DNA of 64,000 bases from Capitella teleta (taxonomy: Eukaryota; Annelida; Polychaeta; Capitellidae). The translations under genes and the position numbers were made by a program. Location of the stretch: positions 142,412 through 206,411 of the forward strand of contig KB299425.1 of NCBI GenBank assembly GCA_000328365.1, given 5' to 3'. Position 1 is the first letter of the stretch; each line of letters begins with the position of its first letter. Shown piece after piece: positions 48,579 to 62,113 of the stretch. The notes beneath the pieces are model-generated. The model did no database searches, was not told where the DNA came from, and saw nothing but the letters and a program-made list of their open reading frames with translations.

Positions 48579-50159
48579 GCAACAAAATATCCTGCCACTT
48601 TCATCTCTCTTCCAGTAGTCAATGATGAGAGATCACTCAATATCCCGCTTTCAAGATGATGAGATTTAAACCAGTATGTGTCAATTAAAATTAACATATT
48701 CATGAATTGATTAATTAGCATATTCATGAGGTGAGCAGTATTGTACTCACCTCCGTCATCTGGTGCTGAGGGGTTTTCCCTCCATGACATAAAAATTCAT
48801 TAAATGATAACGGTCTCCTACCTGTATTTTTTAATTACCCATCAGTCATAAGTGATTATTGTTTTCTGATTGTATTTATATTATACTTTGTAGCTTTGTG
48901 TGAAATCATGCTTTAAATAGATTTTTTTTATCTTGCCAATAATATCATGTATGCATGTATCATCCTCTTGCAACTGAAGTCTCAAACAATTATTTTTTTC
49001 ACTGCCTTTTTTTCCCAGCGACCTCTGTGTACTGAGTAGTGCTTCTAGTTTCTTGTTCTCTCTCTGTCTTTTTTATTATTTTTTTCTATCGAGCAGAAAC
49101 GATCAAAAACCTTACAAACTTTTTTGTTTACAATGCGTTTTGCAAATAAATCTTGTTTTCCTCATAATTATTTTGATTTTTGATATTTCTCTGATCGATA
49201 TTTCACTTGATCCTTTAAACTGGTGATTTTGAAACAAGTAAGGTTAATATGATACAAGTAGGAGGTTAGCAATTAAGATTAGTTTTCTTCAAGTTCTCAT
49301 TTAAACAATAATTTCACAAAGATAGCTGTATAATAGGCAAAATTGCAGTTACCATAATAACAGTTTTCAAAATTTAAATTATATACCTTCCAATTACTAT
49401 TTTAAGGTTATGGCACAATGAATATGTCAACAAATGTTGATAGCATACCGTAATTCCTGCTTCTAATAAAAATGGGCTGATAATCCACTAACTCTTAAAT
49501 GAAAATCATACGTCCAATACGAAAACGCCTCCTCGCTACGATTTTTCAAAGTGACTTGAAAGCGACTGTCGCACAATTCTCGCAAAAAATAAACAGTGTA
49601 ATCCATATATATGGAATTTAGCTTGTATATATACAAGATGGGACATCAGCCTATCTCCCCAATGTGAACAAAATGTCATAGCCTGTCCCCTAGACGATGC
49701 TAGATGAGTTAATCGCAGATTCGCACGAATTATAAAATAAACATCTATCCGACATAAAATTCATACTATAATGCGAGTAAAAATACAGGATCGACGATAA
49801 AATCGAGCCAGATTTGCTAAAAGTTTAATAATTTGTGCAAAATTCGTGTTTTTTATTCGCAGAAACTGAATCTCCGATAATCGAGTGACCGAATGGTAGG
49901 AGCGCCATGGCAATGGGGGACACGTAAGGACCAATTTTCATTAGCCACGTCCCATTATGTTATATACAAGCCAATCTCCATATCTCTGTTTTAAACAACT
50001 TTTTTGTTGTTGACAATATCCGCTTAAAAACCCTTTAAGGAACCTCTGATTATTGTGAATTAGTAACGGATGATAGAGGATGCATTCCAAAGGATATTTA
50101 CGCCTTTTAACTGACATAAATGTAGTCCAGTGGCCGCCTTACCTATACGAATTACTTGT
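48579..50159. other. CALU 3' UTR and intergenic DNA
   Basis: AT-rich; no exon or known repeat recognised after the candidate poly(A) signal at 49145. Confidence 0.45.
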
Positions 50160-50540
50160 ATGATTTCAACAGATATAATTGAATATGTCGCGCACATTTC
50201 TTGTACATAGAAACCCAGCCCACTGATCACGTGCCCTCTTTCCTTTTCGCGCGTCTCAGGTTCGAAGAGTCAATTCCTCAAATTCGGTGAGTGAAAAGTC
50301 AATTTTAAATATTTTATTGAATCAAATCAGTTCGTATTTGCTTTAAGTTTTAAATATATATGAATGTGTATATTTTGCGTCCAATGCGAATGTTTAAATG
50401 GAGACTGAGTTCGATTTACGCGGTTGTTGTTCGATTCCGTTCGAACTTGCGCGGCGTTGGGCGGACATTTTGAATTTGGGAAATTGAACGCCGCCACGAG
50501 GCATCCACAAATTCCGTAAATTTATCCTTTGCACGCGCGG
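50160..50540 (+). repeat. Inverted copy of the PRDM9-like 5' region (arm B)
   Basis: Read on the plus strand, this matches the minus strand of 38521-38897 from ATAGAAACCCAGCCCACTGA to the GC-rich CACGCGCGG end, at roughly 90% identity by eye. The E-box, the exon-like part and its donor (GTGAGT) are kept. No PR/SET or finger exon follows; retroelement remains begin within about 200 bp. It could be a truncated second gene copy or a dispersed repeat that also supplies the PRDM9-like promoter. Confidence 0.85.
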
Positions 50541-50736
50541 CCTAGCTAATTCAATAATAGCTGCCAGGAATAATAATTTGTCGAACAGAAGACACCTGAG
50601 AGGTTCAGATGAAAAGTGTATTTTATTGCCTAAAACATAGCCTTATAAAGCGTGAAATGAGTCGACTTGATCGACTTCATTACTTGAATTAGTTTTGTAT
50701 ATGAGGAAACGAGTGTCCACTACAGGGCTTACCCCC

Positions 50737-51692
50737 TTAGGAGAAGTAGCGAACTGGGGATTTGACCATACGACCACTGCGAGTCCGGATCTGCTTAGTT
50801 GTTCTCTCAGGTTGTCTTGGTTCTTCAGAGTCCAGATGAGGGTTGCTCGCAGGCTTCAGTCTGTCAATGCTGACGATATCTATGCGCACTTTTTGCTGCA
50901 AGGGTGAACGTTTTGTCTCCGCGGCTGAGCACCCTGTAAGGACCGTGGTGACTGGAGCGGGCCTCTGTGAGCATCTGTACGCACCCACACGAATGAAGTC
51001 CTTCCTTAACGAGGCTGGGGTGTTGCTTTGGGGAGTCCGATTGTGAGCAGGAAAACTGGGAATTGTTGGAGCATGGTCGTTCTCTCCCTTATCAAACAAG
51101 TCGCCGGGGATCCGAATGCTGTGCCGGAAAACTATATCAGCTGATGATACCCCAAAGTCTTCCTTTGGTGTCGTTCTGTGGCCAAGAAACACCCAGGGCA
51201 ATTGGTTTATCCAGCAGGGCCCGGCGAGACGAGCACGAAGAGCAAGCAGCTTTCAGGGTCCTGTTCATTCTCTCCACCATTCCATTCGACTGAGGGTGAT
51301 AAGCAGTCGTGTTGTGGAGCTTGACTCTCAGCCATGAACTTCCAAATTGACGAGGTAAACTGCGTTCCACGGTCACTGTTGATGTCTTAAGGCAGGCCGT
51401 AACGAGAGACCCAGCCTTGCAAAAACGCTCGAGCACATTGATCTGCTGATATACCCTTCATGGGGAAAGCTTCTGGCCATCTATAGTGACGATCAACAAC
51501 AGTGAGGAGGTAGATATAGTCTCTTGATGCTGGCAGGGGGTCAACAATGTCCACGTGAACATGAGCAAAAGGCGCTTCGGGAACTCTGATCTTCATAACG
51601 GGGGCCTTGACATGGCGATGCACCTTTGACTGTTGGCAAAGAATGCACTCTCTGCACCATGCGGTAATTCTTGTGTCCACTGTTTTGTCCAC
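50737..51692 (-). mobile_element. Ty3/gypsy-type LTR retrotransposon fossil, integrase region
   Basis: Minus-strand remains of a pol gene: a zinc-binding-like part followed by an integrase core, recognised from the general pattern of Ty3/gypsy integrases. It is a broken partial copy with several breaks. I could not define the LTRs. Age cannot be estimated without paired LTRs, but the decay suggests an old insertion. Confidence 0.75.
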
Positions 51693-51699
51693 ATACTAT

Positions 51700-52390
51700 T
51701 ATATGCTTATCCTATTGCAAGCTTAGATTCATGTGTTATGATGCAGATTACAGAAGCTTAGTTACTATCAGTTTGGTGCATAATACGGATTGTACGATTT
51801 ATATCTATAGTGGAGTACATCTGTGAAATAAAATAAGTGGAATCCCCAAAAATGGGTTTTCAACGGTTTTGGGTAATATACAGGGTGCTTATGGAGGAAA
51901 AAAAAGTTTACCAAAATCGGGCGTCGGGAAAGGTGTTTTTTTTTTTCTGCTAATTATAGTTACCTATATTACGCCAAAGGGGAGTTTACCGTCAACATAA
52001 ACCGTCAGCAAGTACATATACCAATATGTGTACCTGTAAAGTTTTTGGTCAAATTAAACACAGGTGTGAAAACTTACGGAAACCTCAAATTATTTGCTTA
52101 ATATTAGCATTTCACGACAAGAGACCTACACCCCATCAGGGAAATACTTATGAAGAAAGTGGTGGTACTATTAATTAGTTGATTAACTAATTAATATAGT
52201 TATTATATCAATTAATGATAGCATCACTTCGAGAAGTATTGACTGAAATGCGCCTGCGGAAACTTGGTAGTCGACACCATACTAAATTACATCTGTAAGC
52301 CTACGAAGCCAAAGACATAGGGGTTCTATTCTGCTGGATGAATACTTTACATATCCCACAGTATATATATTAACAAAGGTCGAGACAAGG
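51700..52390. other. Intergenic, no feature seen
   Basis: AT-rich sequence between two retroelement remains. No exon or RNA gene recognised. Confidence 0.4.
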
Positions 52391-55300
52391 ATGAATGTGT
52401 CCATCTACATATTCATGTATCTATTAGCGCCGGCTGATTGCATGATAAGCAATTTCAAGTTCAAGGAGCTGGTAACTTTCACACAAAACAGATCAGACAA
52501 GGCCATTGATGCCCCTGGGAAGGCATTTTACATCTCCCATAAAAAGTCCCAGGGTGGAAGGGATCCACAAGATCAACAACCAGAAAGGGGGTTATCGACG
52601 AGATCTGCTGCAGAGAGTGCACACCTTGTCAGTGGCTCCTGCATGTATAATATCTGTGAATTTTGGAGTTATAGGCTACCTCACGAATGTCGACAATTTT
52701 GGCATCAACGGATAGCTTGGGAACCAGTGATTCACTTTGTGCAGGCTGTTTGTGGAATTTCTTTAAGGGACGACGGCCACAGGCAACACGCTGAATCTCA
52801 TAAGGATCTGTCACTGCACTTGTCCATTTCGCCAGCTCAAGATGAACTCAACAAAACTAACAAGAAAGACATTATAAGTGCAATTATCAGATCAAGAGTA
52901 TCACAGCCCACTGACCCTAGTGTTTCAGCTATGCAGGCTGCATTGTCAGCTGTGAGGCCTGCATCATTGAGTGCAGTAAAGCCATGCAGGATGAAATTCT
53001 TGAACTGGGCCTCCAATTGGCTTCTCTCCAAGAAAACCTAAAACAATTGATGTCTCATCCATCAAAACATGAAAATGAAGAAAACTCTAATAACCTTACC
53101 CTCTTCTTCGCTAAAGCTGTCAAGAACACCATGAAAGAGACTTTAAATGACCAGGAGACTAGAGCAGAGGCCATAATTTCAGGAGTAAAAGACGAGGGAA
53201 AGGATCTGGAGTTTATGACGGGTCTCTGTGAGAAAATGAAGCAAACTTCCTAACCCAAACAAGTTTCTCGAATTGGGCGTATAAACCCAGAAAAAAAAAT
53301 CGTCTAATGAAGGTGAGATTTCACTCCGAATTTGATGCGCGGACTTTCAGGGTGCGTTATGATGAAATCAAAAGTAAAGAAGACACACCTCCTGTCCGAA
53401 TGCGACCTTCTAAAACAAAAAGGAACAAGAAGGTTATAACAAAATGAAAGAAATAAACAAAAAACTAAATGAAAATGCGAAAAAGGAAGATGCTAATCAT
53501 AGTTTTAGTCTGCGTGACGACTGCACTATTTGGAAGTTTGTGCTAAGTGAAGGTCGCTGGAAACATGACAAAAGCTGGAAACTCCCATCTGACATTCCAC
53601 AGACAATCGTCACTTCTGCCGCTCAAAATCAGGGAAACGAGGAGGCCCCATCAAGTCCAAAAAGAAATCACTCAAACTAGGTCTGATAAACAGTTGCTCA
53701 TTGTGCAACAAAACACAGGAAATCAATGACCTAATCTTGGACCATTAATTTGAAGTTCTCTGTATCACAGAGATCTGGCTCAGAGGAAACATCGGTGACA
53801 ATGCAGTCATCGCAGAGCTGACCCCAAGTAGTTTTAAAGTGGATCATGTACCAAGAGGTTCTCGTGGAGGCGGTGTTGCCGTGGTGTCTAAGAAAAACTC
53901 AAGGCTGAATAATCTGTCTAAATTAAAATACTCTTCGTTTGAATTTATAGACTGCCAACTAGACATACAGCCAAAGGTTCGCATTGTTCTGATCTACAGA
54001 CCTCCACATGTCACTTTTAATCCTTTCATGGAAGAATTCGAGGGATTGCTTGAAAAGTTATCAGGCGTCGGTGGCGAGATTCTTATTTAAGGTGACTTCA
54101 ATGTTCACTTTGAAGACCAAAATTGTTCTCAGAGTAACATGCTTAGAGATCTCTGTAGCAGTTTTTGACTTTCACAGCATGTGTACGGTGCGACTCATCG
54201 ACATGGACACACCCTGGACTTACTCTTCACTAAAAGTAACTGTTCATTAGATCTCAACATCTCTTTGCAGGACTTGTGCATCTCTGATCACAGCGCTGTC
54301 TTCTGCGATCTGTCTCTCCCAGTGCGTGATAATAATAAAGCTCAACCTGCGATCTATAGAAATCTGAGGAAAAAATAACATTCCAATATCTTACAGACAN
54401 NNNNNNNNNNNNNNNNNNNNNNNNNNNNNNNNNNNNNNNNNNNNNNNNNNNNNNNNNNNNNNNNNNNNNNNNNNNNNNNNNNNNNNNNNNNNNNNNNNNN
54501 NNNNNNNNNNNNNNNNNNNNNNNNNNNNNNNNNNNNNNNNNNNNNNNNNNNNNNNNNNNNNNNNNNNNNNNNNNNNNNNNNNNNNNNNNNNNNNNNNNNN
54601 NNNNNNNNNNNNNNNNNNNNNNNNNNNNNNNNNNNNNNNNNCCTTGCTGCAGCACCCAGACATCAATTCCTCAGTTGCCAACCTTAGTGATTTTTTCGAA
54701 GAAAAGGTTGAGAAGATTCGGGCCAGTATTGATGATTCTGTTATCAATGCGTCCACTCCAGTTCCCGTACAGCCTGAATTTTCATTGTGTGTTCTGAGAC
54801 CTGTGTCTGAGGATGGAGTGCGGACAATAATCAGCAGCTCTGCAACCAAACACTCATCGCTGGATCCAATACCCACTTGGCTACTCAACCAGTGTATTGA
54901 GCCACTTGTACCACTGATCACCTCAATCATCAACCAATCACTGTCAGTCGGTCATGTGCCAAAATCATTCAAAATAACTCGTATATCACCACTTTTGAAA
55001 AGGCCATCATTAGACATTGCGGTTTTCTCAAATTTCAGACTAATATCTAATCTACCTTTCCTTTCGAAAGTTCTGGAGATAGTTGTGAGCTGGAGACTAA
55101 ACGACTACATCAATGAACATGGCCTCCAAGAAATGTACCAGTCAGCATACAGGAAAAGCCATAGTACAGATACTGCTCTCATAAGAGTGCATAACGATAT
55201 CATCCTGGCTCTGAGAGAGAAGAAGGCCTGTCTCATGCTACTCTTGGACCTCTCGGCAGCCTTTGATACAGTCGACCATAATGCTCTCATCAACACCTTA

Positions 55301-56440
55301 ATTAGTCTCGGACTGAGAGACACTGCTCTCGCCTGGTTCCGATCATATCTCAACGATCGCTACTAGTGTGTACAAATTGGCAACCACTGCTCAGCACCAA
55401 AAGTCCTGAAATCGGGTGTGCCTCAGGGATCTGTACTTGGACCTGTGTTGTTCTCCCTTTATATTGCATCGCTTGGAACACTCATACATGCAGTCTCATG
55501 CTCTGGAATATCACTTTTACGCCGACGACACGTCCCTTTACATCACCTTTGAGACGTCAGAGCTTGCAAATGCCATCACTCGAATGCAATGCTATGTAGA
55601 GGATGTACGCCAATGGATGTGTAAGAAAAAACTGGAAATGAACAGTGACAAAACAGAGCTTCACCCCATTGCCTCAAAGAGTGCTGCAGCTCAGTTGCAT
55701 ATATACCAGATAATGTTTCTTTGCTGACTGTCGGCCAGACTGATGTGTCTCCTTCAGAACTGGTTCGCTATATAGGAGTTTTAATGAACAAACGCATGAA
55801 CCTGGAAGAACACGTCAACAACATCTACAAAGTTGCTCGTGTACAGAATTGGTCGCATTCGCCATATGCTGTCGGACGGCGCATGTGCGAAAATGATCCA
55901 CGCCTTCGTTAGCAGCCGTCTTGACTACGGCTGTGCTTTGCTCGCAGGACAACCACAAACACAATTGAAAAAAAATAATCCAACGCATTCAAAATTCAGC
56001 CGCTAGACTCCTATCTCGCATAGGCAGAAGAGAACATATCACACCGGTTCTCGAGCGTCTTCATTGGCTGCCCTGAATACAGAATTGCTCTGCTTGTTTT
56101 TAAGTGTATCCTTGGTATTGCTCCTGTGTATCTGTGTTCTTTGTTGCAGCCATATTCACCATCTGTCCATCTATGTTCTAATTCTAGTCATCTGTTAAAT
56201 ATCCCGCGCTCTCATAATTCTTATTCTGATCGTTCTTTTTATGTTATTGCGCCTAAAATTTGGAATTTCCTGGACATTTCTGTTCGAGAGGCAGAGACTC
56301 TGAATGTTTTTAAGGACATACTCAAGACATGTCTTTTTATACTTGATTTTATGATTTTACGCTTTTATTTTATGCGTATATAGCATATATTGTATGTATG
56401 CTTTATAAAAATAAAATTTATTATTTATTATTATTATTAC
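52391..56440 (+). mobile_element. CR1/L2-type LINE, degraded
   Basis: ORF1-like sequence lies at about 52500-53440 (a Cys-rich segment, then a helical stretch ELGLQLASLQENLKQLM, then a basic part RMRPSKTKRNKK). ORF2 follows: an endonuclease segment (PRGSRGGGVAVVSKKNSR, VLIYRPPHVTFNPFMEEF), a 242-N gap, then reverse transcriptase with LDPIPTWLLNQ, SAYRKSHSTDTAL, LLLDLSAAFDTVDH, GVPQGSVLGP and YADDTSLYI. The C-terminal part has RLHWLP, then APKIWNFLDISVREA and FKDILKTCLF, typical of CR1/L2 elements. The copy has several frameshifts and in-frame stops, so it is inactive. The 3' end is an AT-rich TTATT/TTA repeat. The 5' end is uncertain. Confidence 0.85.
54400..54641. other. Assembly gap of 242 N
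   Basis: Unknown bases inside the LINE, between its endonuclease and reverse transcriptase parts. Confidence 0.99.
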
Positions 56441-57911
56441 AATGGTCAGTCTATAATATACCAATAATAATACCCGTGATCCCCCCTCTATACTTAGGAT
56501 GTTGTAGTGTATCTTCTCAACACTCATCTATACGTTGACGTATTAGGCTGCCAGACATCACACAAAGTATACTATAGTCACTTTCGATCAACCACCTGAC
56601 CGCTGGACTCACTCTCGAGAAATGCCAGGTCGTACGATCTGAAGCCTCACCAGCTGCACTGTTTGAATACACAGATTTACCGCGAAAGTCGCACAAGCCC
56701 CCTCTAGCTCACTCCATCAAGTAAACCATAAATCCCCTGGTTGCATCATCAGTGAATCTCTCCCTAAATACTAAATAAAGTTACATTTTTGAGTGGATGG
56801 AATAGGTTTGCTTCACCGCGTGTCATGGACAAAGTTTGCTAGCTATAAAGTGATACATGCTAATCGTAGGCTGGGATCATATTGCAGAAGTAATGTAAGC
56901 ACCGTGTTTTTGACGGGTGATCAAGTGGTTCCTCCATCAAAGACAACACACATTTTCTCATAGGAGAGCTAAGAAACTCCCCCCCTTTTTTTTCTTTCTT
57001 TTTTTCTGACTAGAGTGATGCTTTCCTCTCTCAGGGGGGGAATAATAAATAACGCCTCATTGACATGATAACTGATCAATGACGAGCTCAAGAGAGTGGA
57101 TTGCAGAGTTCTCCAGGCTGGAGCTGACACCGACTTTGACTTGGTAAAATCAGCCGCCACAATATCGCGTCAAATGCCCAATACCTTGATTTGTGAAGAT
57201 GCCGGTGTGATATGCGTTGCTGTTACTCATGCATCATGCCGATCAAAAGCATGTATATAGTCTACACTACAAATCGGATAAAACAACTATATGTACCACA
57301 AAAATATATGACACCCCATCAAATTATAAACAATTTTAGGAAGATGTATGCCTCCAGAATGATGCAGCTAGCAATTGAAATAATATGCAGGTTTCTGGTG
57401 CGAACCAACCGTTTGAAACCATTCGAAAGCTGACTGTGAAACTATGGCCAGATTTCTGGATGAACAAGCGATAGATGGATATCCGTTGGCTAAGAGCAGC
57501 TTGCTATCGCTTTGTTCCAACAAGCGCTTCCATTTTGGGCTGGTGAGTACCCTGTACATGCTAAAAATTAAGGAAAATCTTGAATTAAAAGTAATTCTAT
57601 CTGTTCGGTGTTTTCCTTGGGCCGCGGGCTGCTCTGAGGTTTATCTGGCCCTCTCTTTGAAAAGTGGCGAGTCTGTGTCTCAAAGGAAACCAATTGAAAT
57701 ACACTCCTGATTTATCAATCATTGGTTCTGCATGGCAATACCTGAATTTAAAAGGTAACTCATTTGTCAAGGTGTCCTCGATGAATTGACGGTGAACTCA
57801 ATGAATTGACTGGTTTTGGGCAAACTCGTTTACAATGTAAACTTATATAAGGATACCCAAGATGTGGTAAATCTATACTTTAGATATTTTATTCAAACGA
57901 ATAATGATCCA
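56441..57911. other. Intergenic, no gene seen
   Basis: No recognisable exon. Short open frames at 56969-57160 and 57444-57710 carry no known motif. Confidence 0.4.
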
Positions 57912-58200
57912 TTAAGCATTGATGGAAATGTACACCCTCAAATCTACGTAATAGTGAAGCAGGGGAAGTGTATACATGCTGAATAGTAGTGGTCCAAGAA
58001 CCGATCCCTGCAATATACACCACACGCGAGGTTCTGAGAGGGGGGAACAAGCTCCTTGCGCAATTACGGTCTGCCTACGGCCGGTCAAATAGGAGCGGGG
58101 CCACTGATGAGCTGTACCCATCACTCCCAGGGATGAGAGGGTGAGAAGTAGTAGTTCACTAGTAACAGTGTCGAAGACAGCAGAAAGGTTATGCTGAAAT
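57912..58200 (-). mobile_element. LINE reverse-transcriptase fragment
   Basis: The minus strand encodes LSAVFDTVTSELLLLTLSSL, SYLTGRRQTVIAQG and LQGSVLGPLLFSMYTLPL, matching the RT core from the AFDTV box to the LQGSVLGP box of CR1/jockey-like LINEs. The rest of the element is absent. Its reading differs from the LINE at 52.4-56.4 kb, so it is a separate lineage. Confidence 0.75.
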
Positions 58201-60252
58201 TTATTAAAGAGTCCGTTGCCGTTTGATATTTGAAATCACTCGAAATATAAGTACATGTAGGTCTATCTATGGATATCTATAACGAACTGTGGCTAAAAAT
58301 CAGAGCAAAAAAAAAGCATTTTCGAAACCTATAGAAATAGTTGCAAACAGAAAAATTAATGAAACTGAGTAAATTGATTTATTTGTTTGTTCTCATGTTT
58401 CATCAGTTTTGCCATTGCAGTGCTGTCATGCATGTACTTTCTAAGAAGACGAGAAGAGTATGAAGTCAAGTGCACGAACCCGCAAATGGTCACGAAGACA
58501 AGGTTCTAAGTTCAACCGCCCCCCTCATCATGTAGCATACTACGAACCAAGTCATAGATACGGAGACTTGCGTCTCATAGCATACCCGATAGGCCAGTAG
58601 TGGAACAATGGTCCTTCTTATACTGTCACCAGATACATCCGCAAATTTGCACAAAAATGAAACAAACATCTATCCACCATAAATTGGTCAGTGTTGTATT
58701 TAAACATATAGAAAAGACAAAACCAGACCAGTCTTAGTTGGTAACTTGGTTTGGAAACCAAGTGTGCTTGAATCTCAACTGCTTTCGATTACATCACAAC
58801 TGAACAGTGGTTTGGCGCATGGGAATTCGACGTCTGTCATGTGGTTACCAGTTTGGTTTATTTTAGTCGTGATTTGCTGTTGTGTGTACCCGATGCAACA
58901 CTCGGTATCACGAATCAATGGAATTCAATGCTTCGTGTGACTAAATGAAAAAAAAAAAGAAGAGGGAAATGTTTTAGAGAGTTGTTGTTATGTGAGATGG
59001 ACACTTTTCATGAGCGATGTCCGTCCTCTCTTAGTATGTGTTACAAGAAGCTAGTCTCAAAGTCACCCCACACCATTCGCTCTACGCCCACTCGAATATA
59101 GCTATGCATCTCAATCAAAGCTTTTCTTCATCTTGTTTATTTTTTTTTTCACTGAAGTAGAAGAAAAATAAAGTTTACCAAAAGGTAAAGTTGCAACCGG
59201 TTTTCAGTGCTTTGACTTGAAGCAATGCAAACATTTTTTTATATAGATTTCATCTTCTGTTTGTGATAAATGTGAGTGGGGGTAAACTTTGTGACAACTT
59301 AAAGTACCAAGTCAAGCCAGTTTTGCATCAGTCTTTCATCTTCCATGCAAGCAATCGCTTCACCATTGAAGACTCTGTAATATAGACATGGCGAAGTATT
59401 TACAGGTTGGTGAAATTAAGTTTGAATTTAACCCATGCTATTTAATCATGCAACCATCATTATCAAGAACGGGTGCAGAATAGCTTTGTTGAGCTAAAAA
59501 GTCTCGTATGACGTGATTTCTCTTGATAAATTTTGTCATCCGTCATGTCGTCAATAGCTCAATATGCACACAAGGTAATTATCGCTATTGCATGAACAGG
59601 TATTGATATGCAATCATGTAGTTGAGTACCACTATAACCACGTGTAGTTTTATGTAATTTTAAGATGCATGCAATGTCTTCGAACGTGACAGAACTCACA
59701 AAAGGAGCGTGTGGTTTCCCACGTATACATACCGTAAGAGGGGCACACACTAAGGCATTATTAGCCCCACCCAATTATGAGTTCAAAGAATGTTTGGGAC
59801 TAGTTATAAATGTATTGTTTATAATTAGTTATGATCATATTATTAGTGGCCTAATCCCTAGTAATTTCTCCATCATTGTCTCCAAGAAAAGATAGTCGTA
59901 TTATGTAGATGATTCTCGCGATGTATGACTCTCGACAGACTTGTCTGAGTGGTAGTTTGACGACCAGAATTCTGGATGATTAGAAAGCTATATGAGGAAA
60001 TGAACGCAGATAAAAACAACATTGAAATACCAGGAAACGGTATTGCAAAGTGATCCCAGGGAAAATTGCAATTTCCCTCACAGACTGGACAAATTAACCT
60101 ATCATTGCCCTCTACCTAAACGCTCATTAATGTATCTTTACGGTAAGTTCTGTGAAGCTCCAAGGACACAGACCTGGATATCAAGAACACCAATTGATAT
60201 ACGCTGAGGCCATGAGCAAACATGAGCAAACACCCGGCATACTTTACCTAAT
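58201..60252. other. Intergenic, no gene seen
   Basis: AT-rich; short frames only. The 3' part may contain an untranslated or signal-coding first exon of the following gene, which I could not identify. Confidence 0.4.
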
Positions 60253-60576
60253 ATGACCTACTTTCAGGTGCTGTTTGTGGCGTGTCTGTGTGTTGTGGCC
60301 GTTAGCTCCATGACCTTGGAGAAGCGCGTCGCTGACCTTGAGAAGCGCACCGATGACCTTGCCTGTCGCGAGGATTGTATCGATGGCATGAACGCATGTC
60401 TCAATGAGTGCAAGAATAATGGTAACGAGGACACGGACTGCTTCCACGGGAAAGGCAACTGCATCAACACCATGATGACGTGTGCCGCTGGGTGTCGACA
60501 GGATGTGGTGTCGAAGGACACTGGTAACCTCAAGGACAAACTGGAGGAAATCCTGCGAGAGTTGAAGTCAATCTAA
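60253..60576 (+). CDS. Small secreted cysteine-rich helical protein
   Basis: A 107-codon frame opens MTYFQVLFVACLCVVAVSSM, a good signal peptide, then TLEKRVADLEKRTDD, a helical stretch. Eight cysteines follow in CREDC, CLNEC, C-x6-C and CAAGC, then a charged helical tail LKDKLEEILRELKSI. The order C-x3-C-x6-C-x3-C followed by C-x6-C-x6-C-x3-C suggests helices stapled by disulfides, as in alpha-hairpinin folds. I do not recognise the family. CTACTTTCAG just before GTGCTG looks like an acceptor, so this could be exon 2 with the real start upstream. The product is probably extracellular; role unknown. Confidence 0.7.
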   Translation: MTYFQVLFVACLCVVAVSSMTLEKRVADLEKRTDDLACREDCIDGMNACLNECKNNGNEDTDCFHGKGNCINTMMTCAAGCRQDVVSKDTGNLKDKLEEILRELKSI

Positions 60577-61008
60577 TCTTGATTAAAGAGTATCATTGCG
60601 ATAATTCATCATTCGTTGAATTTGGTATTTTTATTCCTTATAAACCACGTTGCCTGTAATTAAAACTAGGGATATATTAATTAAAATGCGACCGACCTGT
60701 GGTAGTTACTTGGATAGTATTTCATGCTGTTTTTCTCGTTTTTTTTTCTTCTTTTTTTTTTCAACCCATATTGATATTATTGGGATTTAAAAAGAATATC
60801 ACAGATCGAGAGCAATGTCTTATCAAGTCTCAACACACTAATAATAATCACTATTAATATCAACCTGGACAAGTTGTCAGGATTATCATGCACAGCCGAC
60901 AACATATCTCTGTTTAAATCGGAAATATAGTCTCGTGCAACATTCACTAGTCATATCCAGGCATGCCGCCTATATATGCACGCTATATATGCAGGTCAGA
61001 GGATCATT

Positions 61009-61040
<32 letters not shown>

Positions 61041-62113
61041 TGAGGTAAAAAAAAATCTATAGACAACGAGATGCCGAAAGCATTGAGCCCAATAGTTTTA
61101 CACTGCTATAGAATATTACGAGCACCTACATGTACTTTTCTTTTCCACTTTTGCCTTACACGTGATACTTCATATTCATATAACCATTCACATAAATCTC
61201 TTCTGATTCTTGAACTCCAAAATGGTACAAAAAGTTGTAACATATTTTTGTCACAATTAGTGCCTAAATCGAATCATAACGCACCTCGTAACGATAACAG
61301 ATAGGAAGCGAGTATATCATGGCTGTATCCCCATTGCACGTAGAGTCTTCATCTTTTGTCGATCATGAATTTATGATACACGGAGATAGCATCATAACGT
61401 AAGCTGAAACACAGGTAAATGCTGTTGCTGTTGTTCTATGCTTTGCTGTTTGTTTTTTGTTTTCATTACACATTTACGAAATAAATATATTATTATTATT
61501 ATTATTACACCTGTACTGCTTTCTTACAATGGACGCATGCATAGAGTGTAATGAGCGATGTAATTCTCCTTTGTAATCGATCCAGGAATTCGGTCGTGTG
61601 TGAATAAACAATAGCAATTAGTAATCTTTGTGTTCGATATATCATTCGCTCTCTAATAATTAGTAATTAATAATTATCCACAAGTAAGAATGTAAAAGCT
61701 TTGGTCAGGGGGAAAAAACTGCCTCAAGGCAGCAATTTAGGAATTACATGTATCGTGTAATGAGTGCGCATGGTGGAAAAAGGTCAGTCCTGTAAATCAA
61801 ATCTTTAATGTTAGACTTTAATCCAGTACTTGAAAAGAAGAAGAAAAATAAAATAATAATACCTGTTTCACGATAAGCTCATAATATGACAAGAAATAAA
61901 AGAAGAAAGGCGATTAAAAGGTTAACAATTTATTAAATGGCATAACTAGTATATCTACCAAATCATGGCGTAACCTAACTTACATTAAAGCCAAATTTTC
62001 TTATGAAATTGTGATACAAAATTACTTTCATTCAGATTGATATAAACTTAACATAATGAACGTACAATTCTTTTTATTTTATTTTAACAGAACACCTCGG
62101 AACAGTGCAGCGA
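60577..62113. other. Intergenic, poly(A) and ATT repeats
   Basis: A long A tract at 61011-61040 and an ATT microsatellite at 61486-61506. No gene seen. Confidence 0.45.
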
